Of a stretch of 5,378 nt of DNA, positions 1 to 5,378 are shown piece by piece. A program made the translations under genes and the position numbers. The stretch's first letter is position 1, and every line of letters begins with the position of its first letter. The stretch is taken from NCBI GenBank assembly GCA_043743145.1, contig JAYTXC010000286.1, positions 1 through 5,378 of the forward strand. The letters run 5' to 3'. The DNA is from JANYGA01 sp043743145 (GTDB lineage: Bacteria > Vulcanimicrobiota > Vulcanimicrobiia > Vulcanimicrobiales > Vulcanimicrobiaceae). Below the pieces are notes generated by a model that was not told where the DNA came from, did no database searches, and saw only the letters and a list, made by a program, of their open reading frames with translations.

Positions 1-424
1 GACCGAGAAATTGCGTCATGGTGCCGTTTCGCGCGGTGAGGCCAATGACGTAAATTTTCCCATTTGCGGCGACGGTTGCCGCGGCGGGCTGTGACGCTGG
101 CCGTAAAACGATGCCGGTCGCCGAACCGTCGAGATTGTACTGTTGCACGTTCGAGGCGTAGACTGCGTAGAGCTTTTGCGCCGCGGATGACGGCGTTGGC
201 GTTGGCGTCGGAGCCGGCGCTGGTGTTGGCGACGCTGTTGGCGCTGCCGTGGCCGTCGGGCCCACGCTCGGGGACGGCATCGACGTCGGTACCGCCGTTG
301 GTACCGCCGTTGCCACGGTGGCCGGCGCCGCGATCGGGGCTGGAGAGAGCCGTGTCGTCTCGGCATTGCAACCGACGAGCGCGGCAGCGAAGGCGAGAGG
401 TACGGGAACGAAACGGACGCGCAC
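1..424 (-). CDS. Lipoprotein with Pro/Thr linker and propeller-like domain (3' end off window)
   Basis: Read from a GTG at 422-424, this frame is open to the left edge (141 codons visible). Residues 1-19 form a lipoprotein signal: two Arg near the start, a hydrophobic stretch and the lipobox LVGC, so Cys19 should be lipidated and the protein anchored to a membrane facing outward. Residues 27-80 are a Pro/Thr/Ala/Ser linker ending in PTPTPTP. From about residue 83 the sequence becomes beta-like (KLYAVYASN, QQYNLDGSATG, NGKIYVIGLT), the style of NHL/YVTN beta-propeller blades; that domain call is an inference from about 58 residues. The GTG is preferred because GGAG lies 6 bases upstream and the lipobox falls at the expected distance; an in-frame TGA lies five codons before it. 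A TTG four codons earlier is the only other start. Substrate and role are unknown. It may be cotranscribed with rpiA, which ends 104 bases upstream, but could have its own promoter. Confidence 0.75.
   Translation of the reverse strand, partial: MRVRFVPVPLAFAAALVGCNAETTRLSPAPIAAPATVATAVPTAVPTSMPSPSVGPTATAAPTASPTPAPAPTPTPTPSSAAQKLYAVYASNVQQYNLDGSATGIVLRPASQPAAATVAANGKIYVIGLTARNGTMTQFLG
188..311. repeat. Low-complexity short repeats in the lipoprotein linker
   Basis: Two kinds of short repeat encode the linker. At 288-311 a 12-base unit, GGTACCGCCGTT, occurs twice in perfect tandem and encodes a doubled Thr-Ala-Val-Pro on the minus strand. At about 191-250 the plus strand is a run of imperfect GTTGGC hexamers, encoding Pro-Thr, Pro-Ala and Ala-Pro dipeptides. 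Both periods are multiples of three, so gain or loss of a unit would keep the reading frame and only change the linker length. Confidence 0.6.
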
Positions 425-528
425 GAGTGGCTCCAATCTTCACGATGAGCGAGACGAAGCGTCGTATCGAATGCTTCGCTGAAACGAGCGTAACGATCCG
501 TCGTCCAAATGCCGTCCAAACGGCGAAC
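425..528 (-). other. rpiA-lipoprotein intergenic region with paired direct repeat and small hairpin
   Basis: These 104 bases separate the rpiA stop from the lipoprotein start. On the minus strand TTTGGACG occurs twice, at 520-513 and 509-502, with an 11-base period, about one helical turn. That spacing suits a pair of binding sites on one DNA face, and TTGGAC could also serve as a weak -35, but no good -10 follows at 17 bases. Further down, CGAAGC (455-460) and GCTTCG (473-478) can pair as a 6-bp stem with a 12-base loop. No T-tract follows it, so it is not a convincing terminator. Function is unproven. Confidence 0.3.
431..434 (-). promoter_or_regulatory. Ribosome binding site GGAG for the lipoprotein GTG start
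   Basis: On the minus strand GGAG is followed by six bases and then GTG (424-422). It is the only good Shine-Dalgarno match near the 5' end of this frame and it decides the non-ATG start, which also places the lipobox cysteine at residue 19. Confidence 0.6.
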
Positions 529-1245
529 CTACATCGGGGCGCGCCCGTGAGACGGTGTATCGAGCGTCCGAATTGAGCCGTCGGGCTTGGAAACGAAGAC
601 TGCTGACGCGAGCCCGATGAAGAGCCCCGTACACACCACGCCGTGAATTTCCCGCAGGATGCGATCGAGCATCGGAGGCGAGGCGATCGCACCGAAATCA
701 CAATCGAGAATCGCATTACCGTTATCGCTTACGAACGCGCGACCGTCGTAGCCGGAACGACGCATGGTCACCGTCGCGCCGAGCGATTCGATCTCGCGCG
801 CGACGAATGGCGTGGAGAACGGCACGACTTCAACGGGAAGGGGGAACGCGCCGAGGCGATCGACGCATTTTCGCTCGGTCGCGATCACGACGAACGTCCG
901 CGCGGAAAGTGCGACGGCCTTCTCGCGAAAGAGCGCGCCGCCGCCGCCTTTGACGAGCGACCAGTGCGCGTCGATTTCGTCGGTTCCGTCGATCGCAACG
1001 CCGATCGGTTCGTCGCCGAAAGCAACGACGGGAATCTTTGCATTGCGACAAAGCCGCTCGGTCTCGTGCGAGGTCGCGATCGCGCGAATGCGCGCACCGT
1101 CGACGATGAGTTCGCCGACACGCTCGATGGCGTAGCGCATCGTCGACCCGCTCCCGAGTCCGATGCATGCGTCGACCGTAACGTATGCGTCGACGGCGTG
1201 GCGCGCGACCGCGCGTTTGGCGTGATCTTCGTCGGATCCGTGCAT
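529..1245 (-). CDS. rpiA: Ribose-5-phosphate isomerase A
   Basis: Cytoplasmic enzyme that interconverts D-ribose 5-phosphate and D-ribulose 5-phosphate in the non-oxidative pentose phosphate pathway. At 238 residues it is slightly longer than the 219-residue E. coli enzyme. Visible motifs in order are the phosphate-binding loop GLGSGST (29-35), ATSHETERLC (57-66), DGTDEID (86-92), the catalytic loop KGGGGALFREK (99-109), LPVEVVPF (136-143), SDNGNAILD (173-181) and GVVCTGLFIG (202-211). By alignment from memory with E. coli RpiA, D86, D89, K99, E108 and K126 match D81, D84, K94, E103 and K121, so the active site is intact; E108 is the expected general base. The C-terminus runs about ten residues past the usual end (after PDGSIRTL). 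The ATG at 1245 is chosen because an in-frame TAA lies four codons upstream and the family N-terminus fits; no strong Shine-Dalgarno precedes it. It is divergent from the membrane-protein gene. The family call is very secure. Confidence 0.96.
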   Translation of the reverse strand: MHGSDEDHAKRAVARHAVDAYVTVDACIGLGSGSTMRYAIERVGELIVDGARIRAIATSHETERLCRNAKIPVVAFGDEPIGVAIDGTDEIDAHWSLVKGGGGALFREKAVALSARTFVVIATERKCVDRLGAFPLPVEVVPFSTPFVAREIESLGATVTMRRSGYDGRAFVSDNGNAILDCDFGAIASPPMLDRILREIHGVVCTGLFIGLASAVFVSKPDGSIRTLDTPSHGRAPM

Positions 1246-1327
1246 GAACGGCGCTTACGCCATGATGCGACGTTCGTCCGCTCGGCGCAAGTGGAGGGCG
1301 GAGTCTCGAACCCGAACGACGCCCGAT
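1246..1327. promoter_or_regulatory. Divergent spacer between rpiA and the membrane-protein gene
   Basis: This 82-base gap must hold the transcription start signals for at least one of the two divergent genes, unless transcription enters from inside the genes. It is GC-rich and I can find no convincing -35/-10 pair on either strand. A small perfect inverted repeat, GGCG-CTTA-CGCC, lies at 1250-1261, directly before the rpiA ATG where a ribosome binding site would sit; a 4-bp stem is too short to call functional. A purine-rich GGAGGGCGGAG at about 1292-1302 is too far from the ATG at 1328 to be its ribosome binding site. Confidence 0.35.
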
Positions 1328-1999
1328 ATGGCCAATCCAACGTCCGATGCCTGGGGTGTCGTCTCACCGAGCGAGCCTCGTTGGCCCGCGACACTCTCGA
1401 TCGTGATCGTCGCCGCGCTCAACTTCGTCTTGCCGGGGAAGTTTACGCTCGGTCCACCGTGGTTCGTGCCGTTGCTCGAAATGTTGCTCGTCATCCCGCT
1501 CTCACTCGCCGCGCCGCGCCGCCGGCCGCACGAGCCCCGCTGGGAACAGATCGTCGGAACGACGCTCATTGCGATTGCGAATATCGCCAATGTCGCCTCG
1601 CTCTATTTGCTCGTGCATCAACTTATTTTTAACGGAAAAGATATCACGGGCAAAGAGTTGCTGTATTCATCCGTCGCGATCTGGCTCACGAACGTCGTCG
1701 TCTTCGCGCTCTGGTACTGGGAGATCGATCGCGGAGGTCCCGACGATCGGATGCGCGCCGATCACGGACAACCCGATTTTCTCTTCCCGCAAATGGTGAC
1801 GCCTGCGTGCTCGCACGCCGCGTGGACACCATCGTATCTCGATTATCTCTATCTCGCGTTTACGAATGCGACGGCGTTCAGTCCGACCGATACGATGCCG
1901 CTCACGCCGGCTGCAAAGATGCTGATGCTCGTGCAATCGCTCGCATCGCTCGCGACGATCGCGATCGTGGCTTCACGGGCAATCAATATTTTGGGCTGA
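1328..1999 (+). CDS. Multi-pass membrane protein, DUF1345-like / channel-like C-terminus
   Basis: A 223-residue integral membrane protein, function not known to me. Hydrophobic segments lie at about 20-36, 45-62, 75-100, 112-131 and 196-216. The motif EPRW precedes the first (16-19) and third (69-72) segments, hinting at a repeated two-helix unit. Arg64-66 suggests the loop after segment 2 is cytoplasmic. Residues 170-193 (DYLYLAFTNATAFSPTDTMPLT) resemble, from memory, the matching part of DUF1345 proteins and look like a pore loop plus the start of the last helix in two-TM K+ channels, but a TVGYG-type filter is absent. The positive-inside reading places the 132-168 linker in the cytoplasm, which argues against a true K+ pore. 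The ATG at 1328 is chosen because an upstream in-frame ATG at 1244 adds only an Arg-rich, unconserved-looking 28 residues and abuts the rpiA start; neither start has a good Shine-Dalgarno. The gene is convergent with kdpC and overlaps its end by 17 bases. That it is a gene is secure; the role is open. Confidence 0.85.
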   Translation: MANPTSDAWGVVSPSEPRWPATLSIVIVAALNFVLPGKFTLGPPWFVPLLEMLLVIPLSLAAPRRRPHEPRWEQIVGTTLIAIANIANVASLYLLVHQLIFNGKDITGKELLYSSVAIWLTNVVVFALWYWEIDRGGPDDRMRADHGQPDFLFPQMVTPACSHAAWTPSYLDYLYLAFTNATAFSPTDTMPLTPAAKMLMLVQSLASLATIAIVASRAINILG

Positions 2000-2579
2000 G
2001 TCCATCGAGGGCAAGATTGAGTTCGAGGACGTTGACGTGCGGCTCGCCGAGAATGCCGAATTCGCGACGGCGTACGTGCGCCGCGATGAGCTCGTCGATC
2101 TTCGCAAGCGTTGTTTGGCGGAGATCGGCGATGCGCTGTGCCTGATAGGCGGCGGCTTCGGGGGAGATATCCGGATCGATCCCGCTTGCACTCGACGTGA
2201 CGAGATCCATCGGCAACGGTCGCGTCGTCTTCGGATTCGCTTTGCGAAGTGCGAGGATCGTCGCTTTGGTCGCGTCGATGAGTTTCTTCGAGGTCGGCGC
2301 GAGATTCGTGCCGCCCGTCGCGGTTGGATCGTAGCCGTTTTTGCCCGCAGCCGATGGTCGACCGTTGAAGTATTGCGGTTTCGTCCAGAGCTGGCCGATG
2401 AGATCGGAACCGACAATTTTGCCGCCGACGGTGACGAGCGATCCGTTCGACTGATGCGGGAAGACCACGCTCGCGATCCCCGTCATCACCAGCGGGTACG
2501 CGACCCCGAGAAGGAGGACCGTGACGATCGTGTAGATCGTCGAAGTTACGAATTGCTGCGCGATCGATGCGGATTTCAT
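1983..2579 (-). CDS. kdpC: K+-transporting ATPase subunit C
   Basis: Single-span accessory subunit of the KdpFABC high-affinity K+ pump; in the known complex it binds KdpA and stabilises or aids K+ and ATP use. The 198-residue length is typical. A hydrophobic span at about 14-38 contains YPLVMTGIA. The periplasmic part carries the family motifs in order: NGSLV (45-49), GSDLIGQ (57-63), PQYFNGRPSAAG (68-79), GYD and GGTNLAPTSK (82-98), LPMDLVTSSASGIDPDISPE (about 122-141), the Tyr-Gln-Ala-Gln-Arg stretch after it, and VNVLELNLALDGL near the C-terminus. The ATG at 2579 has GAGG five bases upstream. It begins 14 bases after the kdpB stop, so it is the third gene of the operon. Its last 17 bases, stop codon included, overlap the 3' end of the oppositely transcribed membrane-protein gene. 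No kdpD or kdpE follows. Confidence 0.97.
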   Translation of the reverse strand: MKSASIAQQFVTSTIYTIVTVLLLGVAYPLVMTGIASVVFPHQSNGSLVTVGGKIVGSDLIGQLWTKPQYFNGRPSAAGKNGYDPTATGGTNLAPTSKKLIDATKATILALRKANPKTTRPLPMDLVTSSASGIDPDISPEAAAYQAQRIADLRQTTLAKIDELIAAHVRRREFGILGEPHVNVLELNLALDGLSPKY

Positions 2580-2584
2580 GGTTG

Positions 2585-2588
2585 CCTC
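2585..2588 (-). promoter_or_regulatory. Ribosome binding site GAGG of kdpC
   Basis: GAGG on the minus strand lies in the 14-base kdpB-kdpC gap, five bases before the kdpC ATG. It supports the annotated start and separate initiation on a shared message. Confidence 0.6.
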
Positions 2589-2593
2589 GGACG

Positions 2594-4636
2594 TTACGTG
2601 AGGTGGAGGGCGGAGAGGATAATGTCGATCATTTTGATCCCGACGAAGGGGATGATGATGCCACCGAGACCGTAGATGAGCACGTTGTCGCGCAGCACGG
2701 CATTCGCTCCGCGCGGTTTGTACGCGACGCCGCGCAGGGCGAGCGGAATTAACGCGATGATGATGAGCGCGTTGAAGATGACGGCCGAAAGGATCGCACT
2801 CTGCGGCGTCGCGAGGCGCATCACGTTGAGCGCTTGCATCGCGGGATAGGTCGTGACGAACATCGCCGGGAGGATCGCAAAGTATTTCGCGACGTCGTTT
2901 GCAATTGAAAAGGTCGTGAGCGCGCCGCGCGTCATCAGAAGCTGTTTGCCGACTTCGACGATTTCGATGAGTTTGGTCGGATCCGAATCGAGATCGACCA
3001 TATTTCCCGCCTCTTTGGCGGCTTGCGTACCGGAGTTCATCGCGACGCCGACGTCGGCTTGGGCGAGTGCGGGAGCGTCATTCGTGCCGTCGCCCGTCAT
3101 CGCGACGAGACGACCCGACCGTTGCTCGCGCTTGATGAGCGCCATCTTCGTTTCGGGTGTCGCCTCGGCGAGAAAATCGTCGACGCCCGCTTCGCGCGCG
3201 ATCGCGCTCGCCGTGAGCGGATTATCGCCCGTAATCATGATCGTGCGAATACCCATCGCGCGGAGGCGATCGAAACGCACTTTCATATTGGGCTTAAGGA
3301 TATCTTTGAGGTAGATGACGCCGAGAATCTTACCGTCTTCGGCGAGGAGGAGCGGCGTGCCACCGGCGCGCGCGATGCGCTCGACATCCGGGGCGAGTTC
3401 GGAGCCGCTGGACTCCCCACCACGCTCGCGGACCCACGCGCGCACGGCATCGGGTGCGCCCTTGCGAATCGCGCGCCCGCCTTGGAAATCGAGGCCGCTC
3501 ATGCGCGTGTAGGCGGAGAACGGAACGAACGTCGCATCGGCGGGCGCTTTCCCATTTGCGGACGAGCTCATCGCGACATCGGGTTCGGCAAGCGCGACAA
3601 TCGATCGCCCCTCGGGCGTTTCGTCCGCGAGCGAGGAATAATACGCGGCAAGCGAAGCCGAGCTCCGGTCGACACCCGGCGCGAGCACGATCTCGGTCGC
3701 TTGCCGATTGCCGAGCGTGATCGTTCCCGTTTTATCCAGGAGCAACGTATCGACATCGCCCGCCGCTTCGACGGCGCGACCGCTCATCGCGAGCACGTTG
3801 CGTTGCAGCACGCGGTCCATCCCCGCAATCCCGATCGCTGAGAGCAAACCCCCGATCGTCGTGGGAATGAGACAGACGAGTAGCGCGACGAGCACGGTCA
3901 CGCTCTGCACCGTTCCCGCGTAGATCGAAAACGGCCCGAGCGTTGCGACGGCGATCACGAAGATGATCGTGAGACCCGAGAGTAAGATCGAAAGCGCGAC
4001 TTCGTTCGGTGTCTTCTGACGCGCGGCGCCTTCGACGAGTGAGATCATGCGGTCCAGAAACGACTCGCCCGGGTTCGAGCCGATGCGAACGACGATATAA
4101 TCCGAGAGGACACGCGTGCCGCCCGTGACCGCGCTGCGATCGCCACCGGATTCGCGAATCACGGGCGCGGATTCGCCCGTAATCGCCGATTCATCGACGG
4201 ATGCCGCGCCTTCGATCACCTCGCCGTCGCCCGCGATGACTTCGTTCGGCTCGACGCGGATGAGATCGCCCTTGCGCAATTCGTTCGCATTGACCATCGC
4301 AACGCCGCTTGGCGTGACCAGACGCGCCTGCATATCACTCTTCGTGCGGCGTAAGAAATCGGCTTGCGCCTTCCCGCGCCCTTCGGCGACGGCTTCGGCG
4401 AAGTTTGCGAAGACGACCGTAAACCAAAGCCAGAGCGCGATTGCAAGATCGAAGCCCGCATCTTTACCGCCGCGTGCGAAGAGATCGCGAAGCCAGAAGA
4501 GCGACACGACGAGCGCACTAACTTCGACGATGAACATGACGGGATTGCGCGCCTGCCAGCGTGGGTCGAGTTTGAGGAATGAATCGGTGATCGCGCGCGT
4601 AATGATCGCGCGATCGAAAAGCGAGCGCTCTCTCAT
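2594..4636 (-). CDS. kdpB: K+-transporting P-type ATPase subunit B
   Basis: Catalytic subunit of the Kdp pump; ATP hydrolysis here drives K+ uptake through KdpA. The 680-residue length is typical. Landmarks in order: two N-terminal membrane segments (about 32-50 and 62-82); actuator-domain TGES at 153-156; the TM4 motif CLIPTTIGG (255-263); DKTGT at 301-305 with phosphorylated Asp301; the nucleotide-domain FSAYTRMSG (373-381) and KGAP (392-395); TGDN (469-472); TGDGTNDAPAL (514-524); and SIANDVAK (577-584), whose Asp581 and Lys584 match the E. coli TM5 Asp583/Lys586 pair linked to ion coupling. Ser156 corresponds to E. coli Ser162, whose phosphorylation is known to inhibit the pump at high K+; whether that occurs here is not visible. 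The last membrane helices (about 588-605, 613-634 and 652-675) are complete. The ATG overlaps the kdpA stop (ATGA, 4633-4636) and has an AAGGA eight bases upstream. No key residue is missing. Confidence 0.98.
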   Translation of the reverse strand: MRERSLFDRAIITRAITDSFLKLDPRWQARNPVMFIVEVSALVVSLFWLRDLFARGGKDAGFDLAIALWLWFTVVFANFAEAVAEGRGKAQADFLRRTKSDMQARLVTPSGVAMVNANELRKGDLIRVEPNEVIAGDGEVIEGAASVDESAITGESAPVIRESGGDRSAVTGGTRVLSDYIVVRIGSNPGESFLDRMISLVEGAARQKTPNEVALSILLSGLTIIFVIAVATLGPFSIYAGTVQSVTVLVALLVCLIPTTIGGLLSAIGIAGMDRVLQRNVLAMSGRAVEAAGDVDTLLLDKTGTITLGNRQATEIVLAPGVDRSSASLAAYYSSLADETPEGRSIVALAEPDVAMSSSANGKAPADATFVPFSAYTRMSGLDFQGGRAIRKGAPDAVRAWVRERGGESSGSELAPDVERIARAGGTPLLLAEDGKILGVIYLKDILKPNMKVRFDRLRAMGIRTIMITGDNPLTASAIAREAGVDDFLAEATPETKMALIKREQRSGRLVAMTGDGTNDAPALAQADVGVAMNSGTQAAKEAGNMVDLDSDPTKLIEIVEVGKQLLMTRGALTTFSIANDVAKYFAILPAMFVTTYPAMQALNVMRLATPQSAILSAVIFNALIIIALIPLALRGVAYKPRGANAVLRDNVLIYGLGGIIIPFVGIKMIDIILSALHLT

Positions 4637-5378
4637 AGCGTCTTTCCTTGCAGCATCTGCAGGTGTTCCACGATCGGGCCGAGCGCATCGGCGGGAACGA
4701 ACGTGAGTAATCCGACGATGACGATCACGCCGAGCAAGAGCACGACGAAGATTGGCGAGGTGGTCGTAAAGGTGCCGACGGTTTCCGGAACGCTCGTCTT
4801 TCCGGCGAGCGAACCCGCCAGGGCGATGGCTGGAATGATGAACAGGAAGCGGCCGGCGAGCATCGCGATCCCGAGCACGATATTGTAATACTGGTTTCCG
4901 CCGAGCCCGGCGAAGGCGCTACCGTTATTTTCGGTCGCAGATGAAAACGCGTACAGGACTTCGGAAAAGCCGTGGGCGCCCGCGTTGCCGAGCGTCGCGA
5001 CGCCCGCAGGCAAGACGATCGATGTCGCCGTGCCGATGAGCGCGAAGACCGGTAGGACGAGGACGCCGAGGATCGCGAGTTGCACTTCGCGGCGCTCGAT
5101 TTTCTTGCCGAGAAACTCCGGCGTGCGGCCGACCATGAGGCCCGCAATGAAGACGGTTAGCACGACGAAGATCAACATACCGTACAGTCCCGTACCGATG
5201 CCGCCGAAGACGATCTCGCCGAGTTGCATGTCGAGCAACGGGACGAGTCCGCCGAGCGGTGTCCACGAATCGTGCATCGAGTTGACGGCACCCGTCGACG
5301 TATCGGTCGAAATCGTGCCGAAGAGTGTCGATGCCGCGACGCCGAATCGCGTCTCTTTGCCCTCCATGTTCGGGCCGG
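4633..5378 (-). CDS. kdpA: K+-transporting ATPase subunit A, C-terminal part (5' end off window)
   Basis: K+-selective membrane subunit of the Kdp pump, related to the Trk/Ktr channel-like superfamily. The frame is open to the right edge, so roughly the last 247 of about 557 residues are present; the Met at 5365-5367 is internal (it sits in the conserved NMEGKE) and is not the start. Counting from that Met, the third pore loop is seen as TSTGAVNSMHDS (23-34), matching the E. coli region around Gly345, and the fourth as ENNGSAFAGL (146-155), matching the region around Gly468. The conserved stretches GEIVFGGIGTGLYGML (50-65), GLMVGRTPEFLGKKI (76-90), HGFSEVLYA (132-140) and the C-terminal LTFVPADALGP (about 221-231) complete the match. 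The TGA overlaps the kdpB ATG, which implies translational coupling. Confidence 0.97.
   Translation of the reverse strand, partial: GPNMEGKETRFGVAASTLFGTISTDTSTGAVNSMHDSWTPLGGLVPLLDMQLGEIVFGGIGTGLYGMLIFVVLTVFIAGLMVGRTPEFLGKKIERREVQLAILGVLVLPVFALIGTATSIVLPAGVATLGNAGAHGFSEVLYAFSSATENNGSAFAGLGGNQYYNIVLGIAMLAGRFLFIIPAIALAGSLAGKTSVPETVGTFTTTSPIFVVLLLGVIVIVGLLTFVPADALGPIVEHLQMLQGKTL
4645..4649 (-). promoter_or_regulatory. Ribosome binding site AAGGA of kdpB inside the kdpA 3' end
   Basis: AAGGA on the minus strand lies eight bases before the kdpB ATG, within the kdpA codons for Gln-Gly-Lys near its C-terminus. With the ATGA stop/start overlap at 4633-4636 it points to kdpB being translated by reinitiation or by ribosomes recruited just before the kdpA stop. 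Confidence 0.6.

Noticed and set aside
455..478. Inverted repeat CGAAGC/GCTTCG as a terminator of rpiA
   Set aside because: The stem is only 6 bp with a 12-base loop and no T-run follows on the minus strand.
16..519. 167-codon minus-strand frame with an ATG start at the left end
   Set aside because: The product is almost solid Arg/Gln/Pro; the neighbouring minus-strand frame from the GTG at 424 has a Shine-Dalgarno, a lipobox and a sensible protein, so this one is the out-of-frame shadow.
64..576. 170-codon plus-strand frame across the lipoprotein and the rpiA end
   Set aside because: It runs antisense through two better supported genes and a non-coding gap, and codes for an Arg-rich product without domains.
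1244..1327. Upstream ATG (1244) giving the membrane protein 28 more residues
   Set aside because: The extension is Arg-rich and unlike a membrane-protein N-terminus, has no ribosome binding site, and its ATG overlaps the rpiA ATG on the other strand through the palindrome CATG.
643..1632. 329-codon open frame on the plus strand across rpiA and into the membrane-protein gene
   Set aside because: It is antisense to rpiA, whose active-site motifs are all intact; the product is rich in Arg and Asp with no recognisable domain, as expected from the reverse complement of a GC-rich gene.
3023..3841. 272-codon plus-strand open frame opposite kdpB
   Set aside because: It lies wholly inside a fully conserved kdpB and its composition (Arg, Ala, His, Glu rich) is that of an antisense shadow.
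4116..4706. 196-codon plus-strand frame spanning the kdpA/kdpB junction
   Set aside because: It is antisense to highly conserved parts of kdpB and kdpA; Ser/Arg/Ala-rich with no domain.

Overview
The window looks like an ordinary stretch of bacterial chromosome, GC-rich by eye and densely coding, with no mobile element, RNA gene or CRISPR array that I can see. The genes read as high-GC bacterial genes with strong use of CGATCG-type words. One product is a lipoprotein with a clear lipobox and a long Pro/Thr linker. I cannot fix the phylum from this; an uncultivated high-GC lineage such as Candidatus Eremiobacterota (WPS-2) is only an impression and would need a protein search.

Right half (1983-5378, minus strand): the 3' end of a kdpABC operon, read right to left. 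It holds the C-terminal part of kdpA (running off the right edge), all of kdpB and all of kdpC. Together they encode the high-affinity K+ pump: KdpA is the K+ channel-like subunit, KdpB the P-type ATPase and KdpC the single-span accessory subunit. kdpA and kdpB overlap by ATGA, and kdpB and kdpC are 14 bases apart, so the three are probably translated from one message. Neither kdpF nor the sensor/regulator pair kdpDE is in view; kdpDE does not follow kdpC.

Middle (1328-1999, plus strand): a five-span membrane protein, convergent with kdpC and overlapping its 3' end by 17 bases. Its C-terminal part resembles the end of DUF1345 / two-TM channel-like proteins, with a pore-like segment that lacks a K+ selectivity filter.

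Left half (1-1245, minus strand): rpiA (ribose-5-phosphate isomerase A, complete), divergent from the membrane-protein gene across 82 bases. It is followed after 104 bases by the 5' part of a GTG-started lipoprotein gene that runs off the left edge. The lipoprotein has a Pro/Thr/Ala-rich linker built on short DNA repeats, then the beginning of what looks like a beta-propeller domain.

I found no convincing new multi-gene system. The items most worth a second look are the membrane protein beside kdpABC, its tail-to-tail overlap with kdpC, the paired 8-base repeat upstream of the lipoprotein, and the excess of the octamer GCGATCGC.
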